Shown: positions 18,142-25,724 of the stretch, piece by piece
Numbering within the stretch: the first letter of the stretch is position 1
Layout of the letters: the number at the start of each line of letters is the position of its first letter
Assembly (NCBI RefSeq): GCF_001975705.1
Contig: NZ_CP015092.1
Location: 92,354 to 156,353 of the forward strand
Reading direction: 5' to 3'
Source: Salipiger abyssi
Lineage (GTDB): Bacteria; Pseudomonadota; Alphaproteobacteria; Rhodobacterales; Rhodobacteraceae
Length of the DNA: 64,000 bases
Made by a program: the position numbers and the translations under genes
Notes under the pieces: model-generated
Database searches by the model: none
What the model saw: only the letters and a program-made list of their open reading frames with translations
Told to the model about the DNA's origin: nothing

Positions 18142-18713
18142 CAGATTAATCGTACCTGCGTGCCGACCGGTGTCCTTTCGAACACCTCGATGATTTGCTC
18201 GTTGTAGAGACCGATACACCCGCTTGAAGAGCGTCTTCCGATCTTGCGCGTATCATGGGTGCCGTGAATCCTGTAGTACGTCCAACTCAGGTGCAGGGCA
18301 CGGACGCCCAACGGGTTATCCGGCCCGGGCGGCATATAGGCTGGCAAAGACGGGTCACGTTCGCGCATGGAGGGTGTAGGGGTCCAGTCAGGTTCGGGGT
18401 CCTTGAACGTGACTGTCGTGTAGCCGCGCTTTGTCAGCTCGTCAGACAAGGGAACCGATGTCGGATAAATGCGCATTTCGCCATCGGCCGTCCAGTGTTG
18501 CATCACGCGGGTAACGGTGTCTGCGATGATGATACCCTTGTCCAAAGCGTCAAAGTGGTCTTGCCAAGCGTGTGTACGAAACGATGAGATATTCCTTCGG
18601 ACACTGGTTTGATCCACCTGCGCACGCAGGATGGACGGGGCCGCGAAAGCTGCCGATGCGGCACCTGCCGTGAATGCTCGACGCGTTACACGTGTTTGCT
18701 TGCGGGTCATCAT
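18141..18713 (-). CDS. TAT-exported L,D-transpeptidase (YkuD), copy 1
   Basis: 190 aa. TAT-like signal RRAFTAGAASAAFAAP. The YkuD domain has YRIHGTHD and the catalytic SSSGCIGLYN; the Arg usually following the catalytic Cys pair (GCxR) is Gly here. These enzymes form 3-3 peptidoglycan cross-links or attach lipoproteins. Translational coupling to cytochrome genes is unusual. About 35% of residues seem shared by eye with the neighbour copy (18842-19435), so the pair looks like an old duplication. Confidence 0.9.
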   Translation of the reverse strand: MMTRKQTRVTRRAFTAGAASAAFAAPSILRAQVDQTSVRRNISSFRTHAWQDHFDALDKGIIIADTVTRVMQHWTADGEMRIYPTSVPLSDELTKRGYTTVTFKDPEPDWTPTPSMRERDPSLPAYMPPGPDNPLGVRALHLSWTYYRIHGTHDTRKIGRRSSSGCIGLYNEQIIEVFERTPVGTQVRLI

Positions 18714-18793
18714 ATGGCCTCATGTTGTTGTCTGCCTATCCACTAGACTACCCGCCTGGTCGCATTTCATGAACAGTTCGGGGCCTGATATTA

Positions 18794-18807
18794 TGTAACG
18801 ATATGTA
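18794..18807. promoter_or_regulatory. TGTA-N6-TGTA direct repeat upstream of L,D-transpeptidase 1
   Basis: TGTAACGATATGTA in the 128-bp gap between the two transpeptidase genes, 81 bp before the start at 18713. The repeat reads on the plus strand, opposite to the operon, so its geometry differs from the site before scsB. It may give the cytochrome operon its own regulated promoter. Confidence 0.5.
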
Positions 18808-18841
18808 TCCCGGCCAACGGACACGTCTTCGCGCTGCTGCC

Positions 18842-19435
18842 TCAAACCTCGATGGGTTTCAGGACAACACGCGTGTCGAGCGGGACCTTCTCATAGAGTT
18901 CGATGATCTGATTATTGGTAAGCCTTGCACAGCCGTTTGAGACACGTCGACCAATCGTCTTCGGATCCGTTGTGCCGTGAATTCTCAGGTAGGTGTCCCC
19001 ACGCCCTGGCTGGTAAAGATACAAGGCGCGGGCACCGAGTGGATTGTTCAGCCCACCGGGCACACCGCCCGCAAAACGAAGATATCGGTCAGGATCTCTG
19101 GCTATCATGGCGGGTGTGGGCGTCCACCGCGGCCACTTTTGCTTGCGCGCGACATAGAACTCGCCGGATTCATAGAGCCCCTCCCGGCCAATTCCGACGG
19201 TATACCTGATTGCCCGATTGTTCGGCAAAGTCCAAAATAAAGCGAACTGGTTCGGATCGACATGTATTTCTCCCGGTTTGTCTGCCTCGGTGAACGGAAC
19301 CTGGCGCGGCAACTGCTCCGGGGGCACCACAGATGGCCCGACGCGCCGGTCGTGCTCTGCGTCACTATGCGCGAATGCTGTTTTTCCACTCACCGAAAGA
19401 GCTGCAACAGAAGTCAGGAAATATCTTCGTTTCAT
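18842..19435 (-). CDS. L,D-transpeptidase (YkuD), copy 2
   Basis: 197 aa with signal peptide MKRRYFLTSVAALSVSGKTAFA. YkuD domain with YLRIHGTTD and catalytic SNGCARLTN, the canonical S-x-G-C-x-R form. The fold matches small ErfK/YbiS-like enzymes. It starts 17 bp after the histidine kinase stop, so it is probably co-transcribed with the two-component system. Confidence 0.92.
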   Translation of the reverse strand: MKRRYFLTSVAALSVSGKTAFAHSDAEHDRRVGPSVVPPEQLPRQVPFTEADKPGEIHVDPNQFALFWTLPNNRAIRYTVGIGREGLYESGEFYVARKQKWPRWTPTPAMIARDPDRYLRFAGGVPGGLNNPLGARALYLYQPGRGDTYLRIHGTTDPKTIGRRVSNGCARLTNNQIIELYEKVPLDTRVVLKPIEV

Positions 19436-19452
19436 ATACTTGCCTCACTAAA

Positions 19453-20895
19453 CTAGTCGGGTTTGAGGTGACGAACAACCCGCGCCATATGTGGCGAGCC
19501 TTCCTCTTTCGGGGCTGACTCGGCGCTTTGTTTGACGGGCAGCGTGATTTCAGCGCGCAGACCCCCATCAGTGCGGTTTTTCAGTTCGATAGAACCACCG
19601 TGCTCAAGGATGATGCTGCGCGCAATCGACAGCCCCAGGCCATGACCGCCGGTATCCTGTGATCGCGACGTCTCGAGCCTGACATAGGGTCCGAAAACAG
19701 CCTCCAGCTGATTGTCGGGAATACCGGGCCCCTGATCGTCGATGGCGACCACTACCTCACTGCCCATGCGTTGCCACGAAACCCTGGCCTCACTCCCGTA
19801 GCGGATCGCGTTCTCAATCAGGTTTCTCAACGCGCGCCCCATCGCGCTTGGTTTCACGGATACGATGAGTGGACCTTGGCTGGTCACCTGAACCTTGTCC
19901 AAGCCCATACCAGTGATCAGATCGTGCAAATCAACCGATTGGACCTCTTCATGCTGTCCGACGCCCTTCGCGAAATCGAGGGTCGCATCGACCATCCGTT
20001 GCATCTCTTCACTTGACGCCACCAAGGACGTGCGCGTGTCTTCGTCGTCCACCATTTCGGCCCGCACCCTAAGCGCCGTCAAAGGCGAGCGCAGATCATG
20101 CGCAAGCGCTGCAAGCATCTGGGTCCGGTCACTGACAAATCGCGTCAGGCGATCCTGCATGATGTTGAATGATCGGGTCAGATCTCGAACTTCCTTCGGC
20201 CCTACGACCGGCAGATCGCCCTTGGCGGCGCCGCGACCCAGGCGTTCGGACGCAGTCGCGAGATCGTTGAGTGGTCCGGTCAGTCGGGACAGGAGAAACC
20301 AGAAACTTGCAACCAGCAGAAGTCCCGCAGTCAGTGCAAAGGATATGTTGGACGCCAGCGACCTTTGCAGAGGCGGCCGTTCGAACCGCGTCTCGATGTT
20401 GAGCCAATTCCCACCGGACAGCGCAATGGACAGCTCCATCTCGATGGCCGCAAGGCTGCCCTGCATCATTTCGGCGTGCATTTGCGCCATTTCCGGTGAC
20501 AGGTTCGGAAGGGGCAGCAGACCTCCCTCGATTTCATGAACCTCAACCCGGATATCCCGGCTGTAGCTTTCCTGAAGCAGTGCCCGTATCCGCGCTTCGA
20601 CCGCTCCACCGTCATCGTGTTGTCCGTGTGCAACCGACGGCTCGTCTGTAAGGTCGAACCGTACGAGCGGAGACGTTGCCGCGCGGACGATCTGGGCATG
20701 CAATTCCGGGGGTGCGCCTTCAATCAACTGTGCGACATTTGCGGCCCTTCCGGCGGCTTCGGCACCGATGGCGGCCTGAATGGCTAACGAGCGTTCATCA
20801 ACGAAAAACCAAAGACTCAGAGCTTGCGCGAGGATCAAGACACCGAGGACCAGAAGGGCAATCTGTGCACGCAACGTCCGCGGAAGCAGCTTCAT
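19453..20895 (-). CDS. Sensor histidine kinase of copper-island two-component system
   Basis: 480 aa; the ATG at 20895 overlaps the regulator stop (ATGA). Two membrane helices (residues ~8-33 and ~170-192) flank a ~140-residue periplasmic sensor region containing several His/Met residues. Then a HAMP domain, H-box HDLRSPLTALRVRAE, an N-box around NLIENAIRYG, and G-boxes DQGPGIPD and GGHGLGLS. It is OmpR/EnvZ-class. The signal is unknown; the periplasmic sensor and neighbours suggest copper or envelope redox stress. Confidence 0.93.
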   Translation of the reverse strand: MKLLPRTLRAQIALLVLGVLILAQALSLWFFVDERSLAIQAAIGAEAAGRAANVAQLIEGAPPELHAQIVRAATSPLVRFDLTDEPSVAHGQHDDGGAVEARIRALLQESYSRDIRVEVHEIEGGLLPLPNLSPEMAQMHAEMMQGSLAAIEMELSIALSGGNWLNIETRFERPPLQRSLASNISFALTAGLLLVASFWFLLSRLTGPLNDLATASERLGRGAAKGDLPVVGPKEVRDLTRSFNIMQDRLTRFVSDRTQMLAALAHDLRSPLTALRVRAEMVDDEDTRTSLVASSEEMQRMVDATLDFAKGVGQHEEVQSVDLHDLITGMGLDKVQVTSQGPLIVSVKPSAMGRALRNLIENAIRYGSEARVSWQRMGSEVVVAIDDQGPGIPDNQLEAVFGPYVRLETSRSQDTGGHGLGLSIARSIILEHGGSIELKNRTDGGLRAEITLPVKQSAESAPKEEGSPHMARVVRHLKPD

Positions 20896-21611
20896 TCGCA
20901 AATCTCGACATCGCAGGAAAGACTATACCCCCCCTGCCGGACAGTCGCGATGATCTTCGGGCGCAAAACGTCCTCTTCCATCTTCCGGCGCAACCGGCTC
21001 ACCTGATTGTCGATGGTTCGGTCCAATGGACCGGCGACCCGGCCGGTGCTCAATTTGAGCAGCTCGTCGCGGCCAATGACCGTCCTTGGCCTTTGCAGGA
21101 ACAGGGTCAGGAGTTTGAGTTCACCGGATGTAAGTTGCGTACGCGAACCGCCTTGGTCAATCAGTGTGCGGCCATCGAAATCCAGCTTTAGGTGTGCAAA
21201 CTTCAACGTTTTCCCCGCAAAACCATTCGGTTTTGGGATCAGCTGCGTCCGACGCAATATCGCGTTGATCCGCGCCACCAGTTCCTTGGGATTAAACGGC
21301 TTGGCGAGATAATCGTCTGCCCCGCCATCCAGACCCGCGATGCGGTCTTCGTCGTCACCCAATGCGGTCAGCATCAGGATCGGAATATGCCCTTCCTTGC
21401 GCAATCGCGTGCACGCGGACAGCCCGTCTTCCCCCGGCATCATCACATCGAGGACAATCAGATCGAAATGCGCTTCCGCCAGCCTTGCGTCCATCTCAAC
21501 TGCATTTTCCGCCGCTGAAGCACGCATGCCGTTGCGTTCCAGATAACTGGTGACGGATTTCCGAATCTCTGAATGGTCATCGACGACAAGGATGCGTGGC
21601 AGATCGCTCAT
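20892..21611 (-). CDS. OmpR-family response regulator
   Basis: 239 aa from the ATG at 21611. The receiver domain (1-120) has VVDD acidic pair, phospho-acceptor in VLDVMMPGEDG, and KPF lysine motif. The C-terminal winged helix includes RTIDNQVSRLRRKMEED. It is the first gene of the minus-strand array and the best candidate to bind the TGTA-N6-TGTA repeats found nearby, including one in its own upstream region. Confidence 0.93.
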   Translation of the reverse strand: MSDLPRILVVDDHSEIRKSVTSYLERNGMRASAAENAVEMDARLAEAHFDLIVLDVMMPGEDGLSACTRLRKEGHIPILMLTALGDDEDRIAGLDGGADDYLAKPFNPKELVARINAILRRTQLIPKPNGFAGKTLKFAHLKLDFDGRTLIDQGGSRTQLTSGELKLLTLFLQRPRTVIGRDELLKLSTGRVAGPLDRTIDNQVSRLRRKMEEDVLRPKIIATVRQGGYSLSCDVEICE

Positions 21612-21656
21612 GCCGCCAACATAGTCATTTTCACCAAGGGACGCCCATCCCGTGTT

Positions 21657-21670
21657 TGTAGCCAAATGTA
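21657..21670. promoter_or_regulatory. TGTA-N6-TGTA box between regulator and DUF411 gene
   Basis: TGTAGCCAAATGTA lies in the 125-bp divergent intergenic region, 46 bp upstream of the response-regulator ATG and 67 bp upstream of the DUF411 GTG. This fits autoregulation and divergent control. Confidence 0.55.
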
Positions 21671-21736
21671 ACAGCGCGGGCAGTCGACTTCGGGATACCG
21701 AGCAACTATTTAAGGAAGAACATCGAGGAGTTTTAA

Positions 21737-22183
21737 GTGAACCGACGTGAATTTGGCCTTACGGCACTCAGCCTGGCCTTGGCCGGGCCTGCTTTGTCGC
21801 AAACCGCCGCACCCACGTTGCAGGTGACAAAGACACCGACCTGCGGCTGCTGCGGCGCTTGGGTAAATGAGATGATCTCTGCCGGTTTCAAGGCATCGGT
21901 CGAGGACGTGGATTACGACACGCTTCAGGTTCTGAAGCAGAAACACGGCATCGCGCCGGAACTGGCAGGATGTCACACTACGTCCGTGGGCGGATATTTC
22001 GTCGAGGGTCACGTGCCTGCGGCTGACATCGGGCGGTTGCTGAGCGAAAAACCTGTCGCGCGCGGACTGACAGCACCGGGAATGCCCATGGGTTCGCCCG
22101 GCATGGGCCCCCAAGGTGATCCCTATGATGTGCTGCTTGTACTGATGGATGGGTCGACGCAAGTCTTCGCAACCCACGGCTGA
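21737..22183 (+). CDS. DUF411 metal-binding exported protein
   Basis: 148 aa with a GTG start behind GAGG. Signal peptide NRREFGLTALSLALAGPALS (RR but not a clear TAT core). The mature protein has TPTCGCCGAWVNEM, the DUF411 hallmark, plus a second conserved Cys-His (LAGCHTT) and a Met-rich tail (PGMPMGSPGMG). DUF411 proteins are thioredoxin-like and occur in copper-tolerance clusters. It is divergent from the two-component system. Confidence 0.9.
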   Translation: MNRREFGLTALSLALAGPALSQTAAPTLQVTKTPTCGCCGAWVNEMISAGFKASVEDVDYDTLQVLKQKHGIAPELAGCHTTSVGGYFVEGHVPAADIGRLLSEKPVARGLTAPGMPMGSPGMGPQGDPYDVLLVLMDGSTQVFATHG

Positions 22184-22184
22184 C

Positions 22185-22823
22185 GTGTTTGCCCGCGATA
22201 CGTTCCGACAAAGTTTTTCGCCGACCTTACCATTCGGCAGATTTTGTTGGAACGTATCCGTTCTGAGCTTGGCAAGCATATTGCCGTTCCTGCTTGTCTA
22301 CATCCTCGCAACGCCTGGTTTTGCGACGCTGCTGCTGACGAATGGGACCGCGCTCTCGCGCTTCCTCCGGCAGGTCTTTACCAATGGGTTTGTGGTCGTT
22401 TTCCTCGTGAATTACTTGGGGTTCGTTTCCGCATCGGTCGCGCTGAAGCAGTACCAGCATCGGCCGATTGTTTACCTGGTTTTAGATGGCCTGCTGCGGA
22501 GTGTCGCATTCATTGGGGTTCACATTGCCGTCTATGTGATGTCGGCCGATCTGTTCGGCTCGTTCAACGGCAGCCGTGCAACAGCTTTGAGCGTGGTCGG
22601 ACCAACGCTCGAGCGGTCGTTCATGTTTGGGAACATCTCGGGCGTATATCTCTATGCCCTGGCGCCCGGCACCTTCATCGCGCTTCTGGTGGTTCTGACA
22701 GAACCTTCTGGCGAGGCATCGAAGCCTACCATGTTCAGGACAATGAGCATGGCCTTGCTGTTCAGCCTGACCCCGATCCCCCTCGTCACATTCCTGTCCT
22801 ATGCGTTGGATCTGGCAACCTGA
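22185..22823 (+). CDS. Multi-span membrane protein, unknown
   Basis: About 212 aa if it starts at the GTG at 22185, just after the DUF411 stop; an ATG at 22149 inside DUF411 is also in frame. Four to five hydrophobic helices (for example VSVLSLASILPFLLVYILA and VFTNGFVVVFLVNYLG), no Cys/His clusters. No family is recognised. Close linkage suggests co-expression with DUF411. Confidence 0.65.
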   Translation: MFARDTFRQSFSPTLPFGRFCWNVSVLSLASILPFLLVYILATPGFATLLLTNGTALSRFLRQVFTNGFVVVFLVNYLGFVSASVALKQYQHRPIVYLVLDGLLRSVAFIGVHIAVYVMSADLFGSFNGSRATALSVVGPTLERSFMFGNISGVYLYALAPGTFIALLVVLTEPSGEASKPTMFRTMSMALLFSLTPIPLVTFLSYALDLAT

Positions 22824-22868
22824 CGGGCCAACTTGGTCAACGACCCGCAGGCTGTCATCTGATCAAAT

Positions 22869-22891
22869 TGTATCCGAATGTACCCTTGACC
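22869..22891 (+). promoter_or_regulatory. TGTA-N6-TGTA box abutting the -35 of the DUF2933 gene
   Basis: TGTATCCGAATGTA (22869-22882) then -35 TTGACC at 22886-22891. The second TGTA starts 7 bp before the -35, exactly as upstream of scsB; seven bases after the first TGTA also match (TCCG). A TTGC-N7-GGAA partial dyad after the -35 leaves some CueR input possible. Confidence 0.6.
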
Positions 22892-22942
22892 TTGCCTCAC
22901 TGGAATGTCGCAGAAGAACACGAGCATATTCTGGAGAGCTAC

Positions 22943-23254
22943 ATGTCTGACAATCAAAGTCAAAAATCCACCGGTTCATCGAAACTGATGCAGTATGGTA
23001 TGATGGCCTGTTGTGCCGTTATGTTGTTTCCAGTCGCCGCATTCTTTATTGCAGGCGGCACGATCGCGGGTCTGTGGGGCAACGTCGGCCTTTTTGCGCC
23101 GCTCGCACTTTGTCTTGGTGCGCATGTCGTCATGCACAGGATGATGGGAAAGTCGTGTCACGGGTCAAGAGTTGAACAGGCGAACGAGGCGACTGTGGAT
23201 GCAGAATTTGAAGATGGCCAAGCTCCCGAACGAGAACTGGTACGCGCCCGCTAG
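22943..23254 (+). CDS. DUF2933-like small membrane protein
   Basis: 103 aa. The ATG at 22943 lies behind GGAGAG. One or two helices (MMACCAVMLFPVAAFFIAGG and LFAPLALCLGAHVVMH) and a HRMMGKSCHG metal-ligand-like motif match the DUF2933 pattern, a short family often beside copper ATPases. The tail is acidic. Function unknown. Confidence 0.75.
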   Translation: MSDNQSQKSTGSSKLMQYGMMACCAVMLFPVAAFFIAGGTIAGLWGNVGLFAPLALCLGAHVVMHRMMGKSCHGSRVEQANEATVDAEFEDGQAPERELVRAR

Positions 23255-23477
23255 AACGCGGCTGACAATCGGAATTCCGATTGCAGGTATTCTGGCCCTC
23301 GGCGGTTGTGCCCAGTCGGCCTCGGGCAAGCTTTGCCCACTTGAGCCCCCTTCCGTGACACGGGATGCGGCACACGACGTCATGCTTCCCGTAGGATGTC
23401 GCTTGGTCGGTCAGTCTGAAGGTACTACCCACGAAATAGTCTGTGACGACGGCCGGACCGGATGGGCTTTCGATTAA
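23199..23477 (+). CDS. Putative lipoprotein, unknown
   Basis: 92 aa from the ATG at 23199 (ATG 23214 equally possible), overlapping the DUF2933 gene by ~55 bp in another frame. It has a lipobox (ILALGGCAQ), so the mature protein would be a lipid-anchored ~50-residue domain with further cysteines (KLCPLEP, VGCRLVG, IVCDDG). No family recognised. Confidence 0.6.
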   Translation: MQNLKMAKLPNENWYAPARTRLTIGIPIAGILALGGCAQSASGKLCPLEPPSVTRDAAHDVMLPVGCRLVGQSEGTTHEIVCDDGRTGWAFD

Positions 23478-23534
23478 GCGCCAAACCTTGATCCTGCCTC
23501 ACATTCACCTGCACAGCGACGGTCGCCCACGCCA

Positions 23535-24692
23535 CTACGGGCGCAACCGTTCCAACGCGCTTTGCACGGCTTGACGGCGCGGGTCATCTCCCGGCACCTC
23601 CGACAACAGGATTTCAGCGTGTTCAAACGCCGCGATTGCCGGCGCGGTATCACCCAGAACCGAATAGGCATTGCCAAGCCGCATCCATCCATCAAGATCG
23701 TCAGGCTCATCTTCCAGCCGCGTGGCCAGCCGTTCGACCATCGAGCGAATGAAATCCTGTCGTTCCTCCACACTCATGTCCTGCGCGTTTTCGATGTCTT
23801 CCTGTGTCGGGCCGGACGCACTGGTCTTCGGGGCATAGTCGGCCAGCGAGATCGGAGCCTTGCCGATCTTCGCGCCAATCCGGTTGGCTTCGCCAACAAA
23901 GCTTTCCATCCACGGGAAAAACCTATCCGCATCGTCCAGCCGGGCCACCAGCGTTTCGTGAGCCCGAGCCTCATCGCCCTTCTGCTCGAGCGAGACTGCC
24001 TTGAAAAAGGCAGCACCGGGATTGGAAGGATCCAGTTCGTACGCCCGATCAATCGCGGTGTCCGCTTCAGGTGTCACCACACCTTGCTCTGCGTAGATCA
24101 GAACCTCGGCCAACATGGAGAAGACGGCGGAATCGGCCTCCGGTCGTTGTGCGACAACTCTATATGCATCGGCTGCATCCGCATACCGGCCCATTTTCGA
24201 ATAGGTTTGCCCCAGCAGCATCCAGCCTTCCGAAGGCCCGCCTTCGGGGTCTGAACTGAGCCGGACGTACAGACGATCTGTCAATTCGGCGATTTCCGCC
24301 GCTTCCTGCCGTTCAGTGGCACGTTCGGCAAAGGCGACACCTGGGATCTCTGGCGAGCCCATTGCGGAGTAATATCCAAAAGCGAAGACCGGCACGAACA
24401 CTGCGCTCAGAACGACCATCAAGCGGCCCCCTGCCGCCGGTTTCCCATCTGACAGAACGGACCGGCGCGACTGCACGAGGATCCGTCTCTTGATCTCCTG
24501 CTCCGCCGCCGTGGCCTCGGTGTCGGAAATGACACCGCGCTCAAGATCCCGCCGAACCTCATCCAACTGATCCATGAGGACCGCATCCGTGGCGTCAGCC
24601 GGGACGGGTGTCCGCGACGACCGATGGCGCAGCGGCAGGCCCATGAAAAGCAGACCGACAACGGATAACAGGGCGAAAACCAACCAGATCAT
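23535..24692 (-). CDS. ccmI: Cytochrome c biogenesis protein CcmI
   Basis: 385 aa. It starts MIWLVFALLSVVGLLFMGLP, with a second helix near residue 90 and between them the RRDLERGVISDTEATAAEQEIKRR segment typical of CcmI. TPR-like repeats follow (GWMLLGQTYSKMGRYADAADAYR, GWMRLGNAYSVLGDTAPAIAAFE). It binds apocytochrome c C-termini for the CcmF-CcmH haem ligase. It overlaps ccmH by 4 bp. Confidence 0.92.
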   Translation of the reverse strand: MIWLVFALLSVVGLLFMGLPLRHRSSRTPVPADATDAVLMDQLDEVRRDLERGVISDTEATAAEQEIKRRILVQSRRSVLSDGKPAAGGRLMVVLSAVFVPVFAFGYYSAMGSPEIPGVAFAERATERQEAAEIAELTDRLYVRLSSDPEGGPSEGWMLLGQTYSKMGRYADAADAYRVVAQRPEADSAVFSMLAEVLIYAEQGVVTPEADTAIDRAYELDPSNPGAAFFKAVSLEQKGDEARAHETLVARLDDADRFFPWMESFVGEANRIGAKIGKAPISLADYAPKTSASGPTQEDIENAQDMSVEERQDFIRSMVERLATRLEDEPDDLDGWMRLGNAYSVLGDTAPAIAAFEHAEILLSEVPGDDPRRQAVQSALERLRP

Positions 24693-25159
24693 GAACCGTC
24701 CTTTGAAGCGTTCTCTTCAATGAAACGCGCAATTTCCGCTTTTTCGTCATCGGAAAATCCCGTTGCGGCAGCCCTGCGCCGGCTTCTCGAAATGACGGTC
24801 CAGCCGACAAGCAGCGAAACAAGCGCAAACACGAAGGGCGCCATCCAGAGCGCGAGAGTGGCGCGATTCAGGGGCGGGCGCATCAGGACATAATCGCCAT
24901 ACCGGGCGTGGATGTACGCGATGACCTCCTTGTCGCTGTCACCGGCAACAAGCCTTTCGCGCACCAGTATGCGCAGGTCCCGCGCAACCCCGGCGTTGGA
25001 GCTGTCGATGTCCTGATTCTGGCAGACAACGCAGCGCAGTTCCCGTGATATTTCACGGGCGCGTTGCTCCAGTACAGGATCCTGCAACATCTCGTCTGGC
25101 TCGACCGCCAAGGCCGTCACCGGAAGCAGCAGGAGGAAAGCAAATGCGATATATCTCAT
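24689..25159 (-). CDS. ccmH: Cytochrome c biogenesis protein CcmH (CcmL)
   Basis: 156 aa with signal peptide, redox motif LRCVVCQNQDIDSSNA, and one C-terminal helix (LALWMAPFVFALVSLLVGW). It reduces or holds apocytochrome CxxCH thiols. It overlaps ccmG by 4 bp and ccmI by 4 bp. Confidence 0.95.
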   Translation of the reverse strand: MRYIAFAFLLLLPVTALAVEPDEMLQDPVLEQRAREISRELRCVVCQNQDIDSSNAGVARDLRILVRERLVAGDSDKEVIAYIHARYGDYVLMRPPLNRATLALWMAPFVFALVSLLVGWTVISRSRRRAAATGFSDDEKAEIARFIEENASKDGS

Positions 25160-25722
25160 CCGTTCTGGCCCCTTGCTAACGCGCCAGCCTGGATCAATGC
25201 TTCCCTGAATGTGGAAATCGCCGTTTCGCCCACGACGGGGCCGACATATCTGAACAACACCGTCCCGTCAGAGCCGACAATGAATGTTTCAGGTACGCCC
25301 GAAAGGCCCCATTCAATCCCCACTCTGCCGCTCAGATCAGACCCGATCCTTTCGTAGGGATTGCCAAGCTCAGCAAGCCATTTAGTCGCATCCTCCGGCT
25401 TGTCCTTGTAATTGATCCCGAACAACGTCAGCCCGTCCTTTTCGACCATCTGGGTCAGAACCCCGTGTTCGGCCCGGCAGGGCACGCACCACGAGGCAAA
25501 CACGTTCACGATGACCGGTCGCGGGTTCCCGACCAGATCGGCGCGGGAAAGCCCTGGCGTCTCCAACCCGTCGACAGCGGCCAGATCGAATTCGGGTGCC
25601 GGCTGCGAGATCAGAACCGAAGGAATGTTGTTCGGGTCCCGGTCCGGGTTCAAGCCCCACAGAAAAAACCCCCCGAAAATGGCCGCGATTGCCAGCGGAA
25701 TGAATGCCAGTATACGTCCCAT
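25156..25722 (-). CDS. ccmG: Cytochrome c biogenesis thioredoxin CcmG/DsbE
   Basis: 188 aa with N-terminal anchor helix and thioredoxin fold with ASWCVPCRAEHG, and GVPETFIVGSDG as the conserved Pro motif. It keeps the apocytochrome haem-binding cysteines reduced. It starts 2 bp after the ccmF stop. Confidence 0.95.
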   Translation of the reverse strand: MGRILAFIPLAIAAIFGGFFLWGLNPDRDPNNIPSVLISQPAPEFDLAAVDGLETPGLSRADLVGNPRPVIVNVFASWCVPCRAEHGVLTQMVEKDGLTLFGINYKDKPEDATKWLAELGNPYERIGSDLSGRVGIEWGLSGVPETFIVGSDGTVLFRYVGPVVGETAISTFREALIQAGALARGQNG

Positions 25723-25724
25723 GC

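Noticed and set aside
22244..23254. 336-aa open frame covering the DUF2933 gene
   Set aside because: Its first ~230 codons are a shadow of the membrane-protein gene in another frame; only the part from 22943 has a ribosome binding site and family features.
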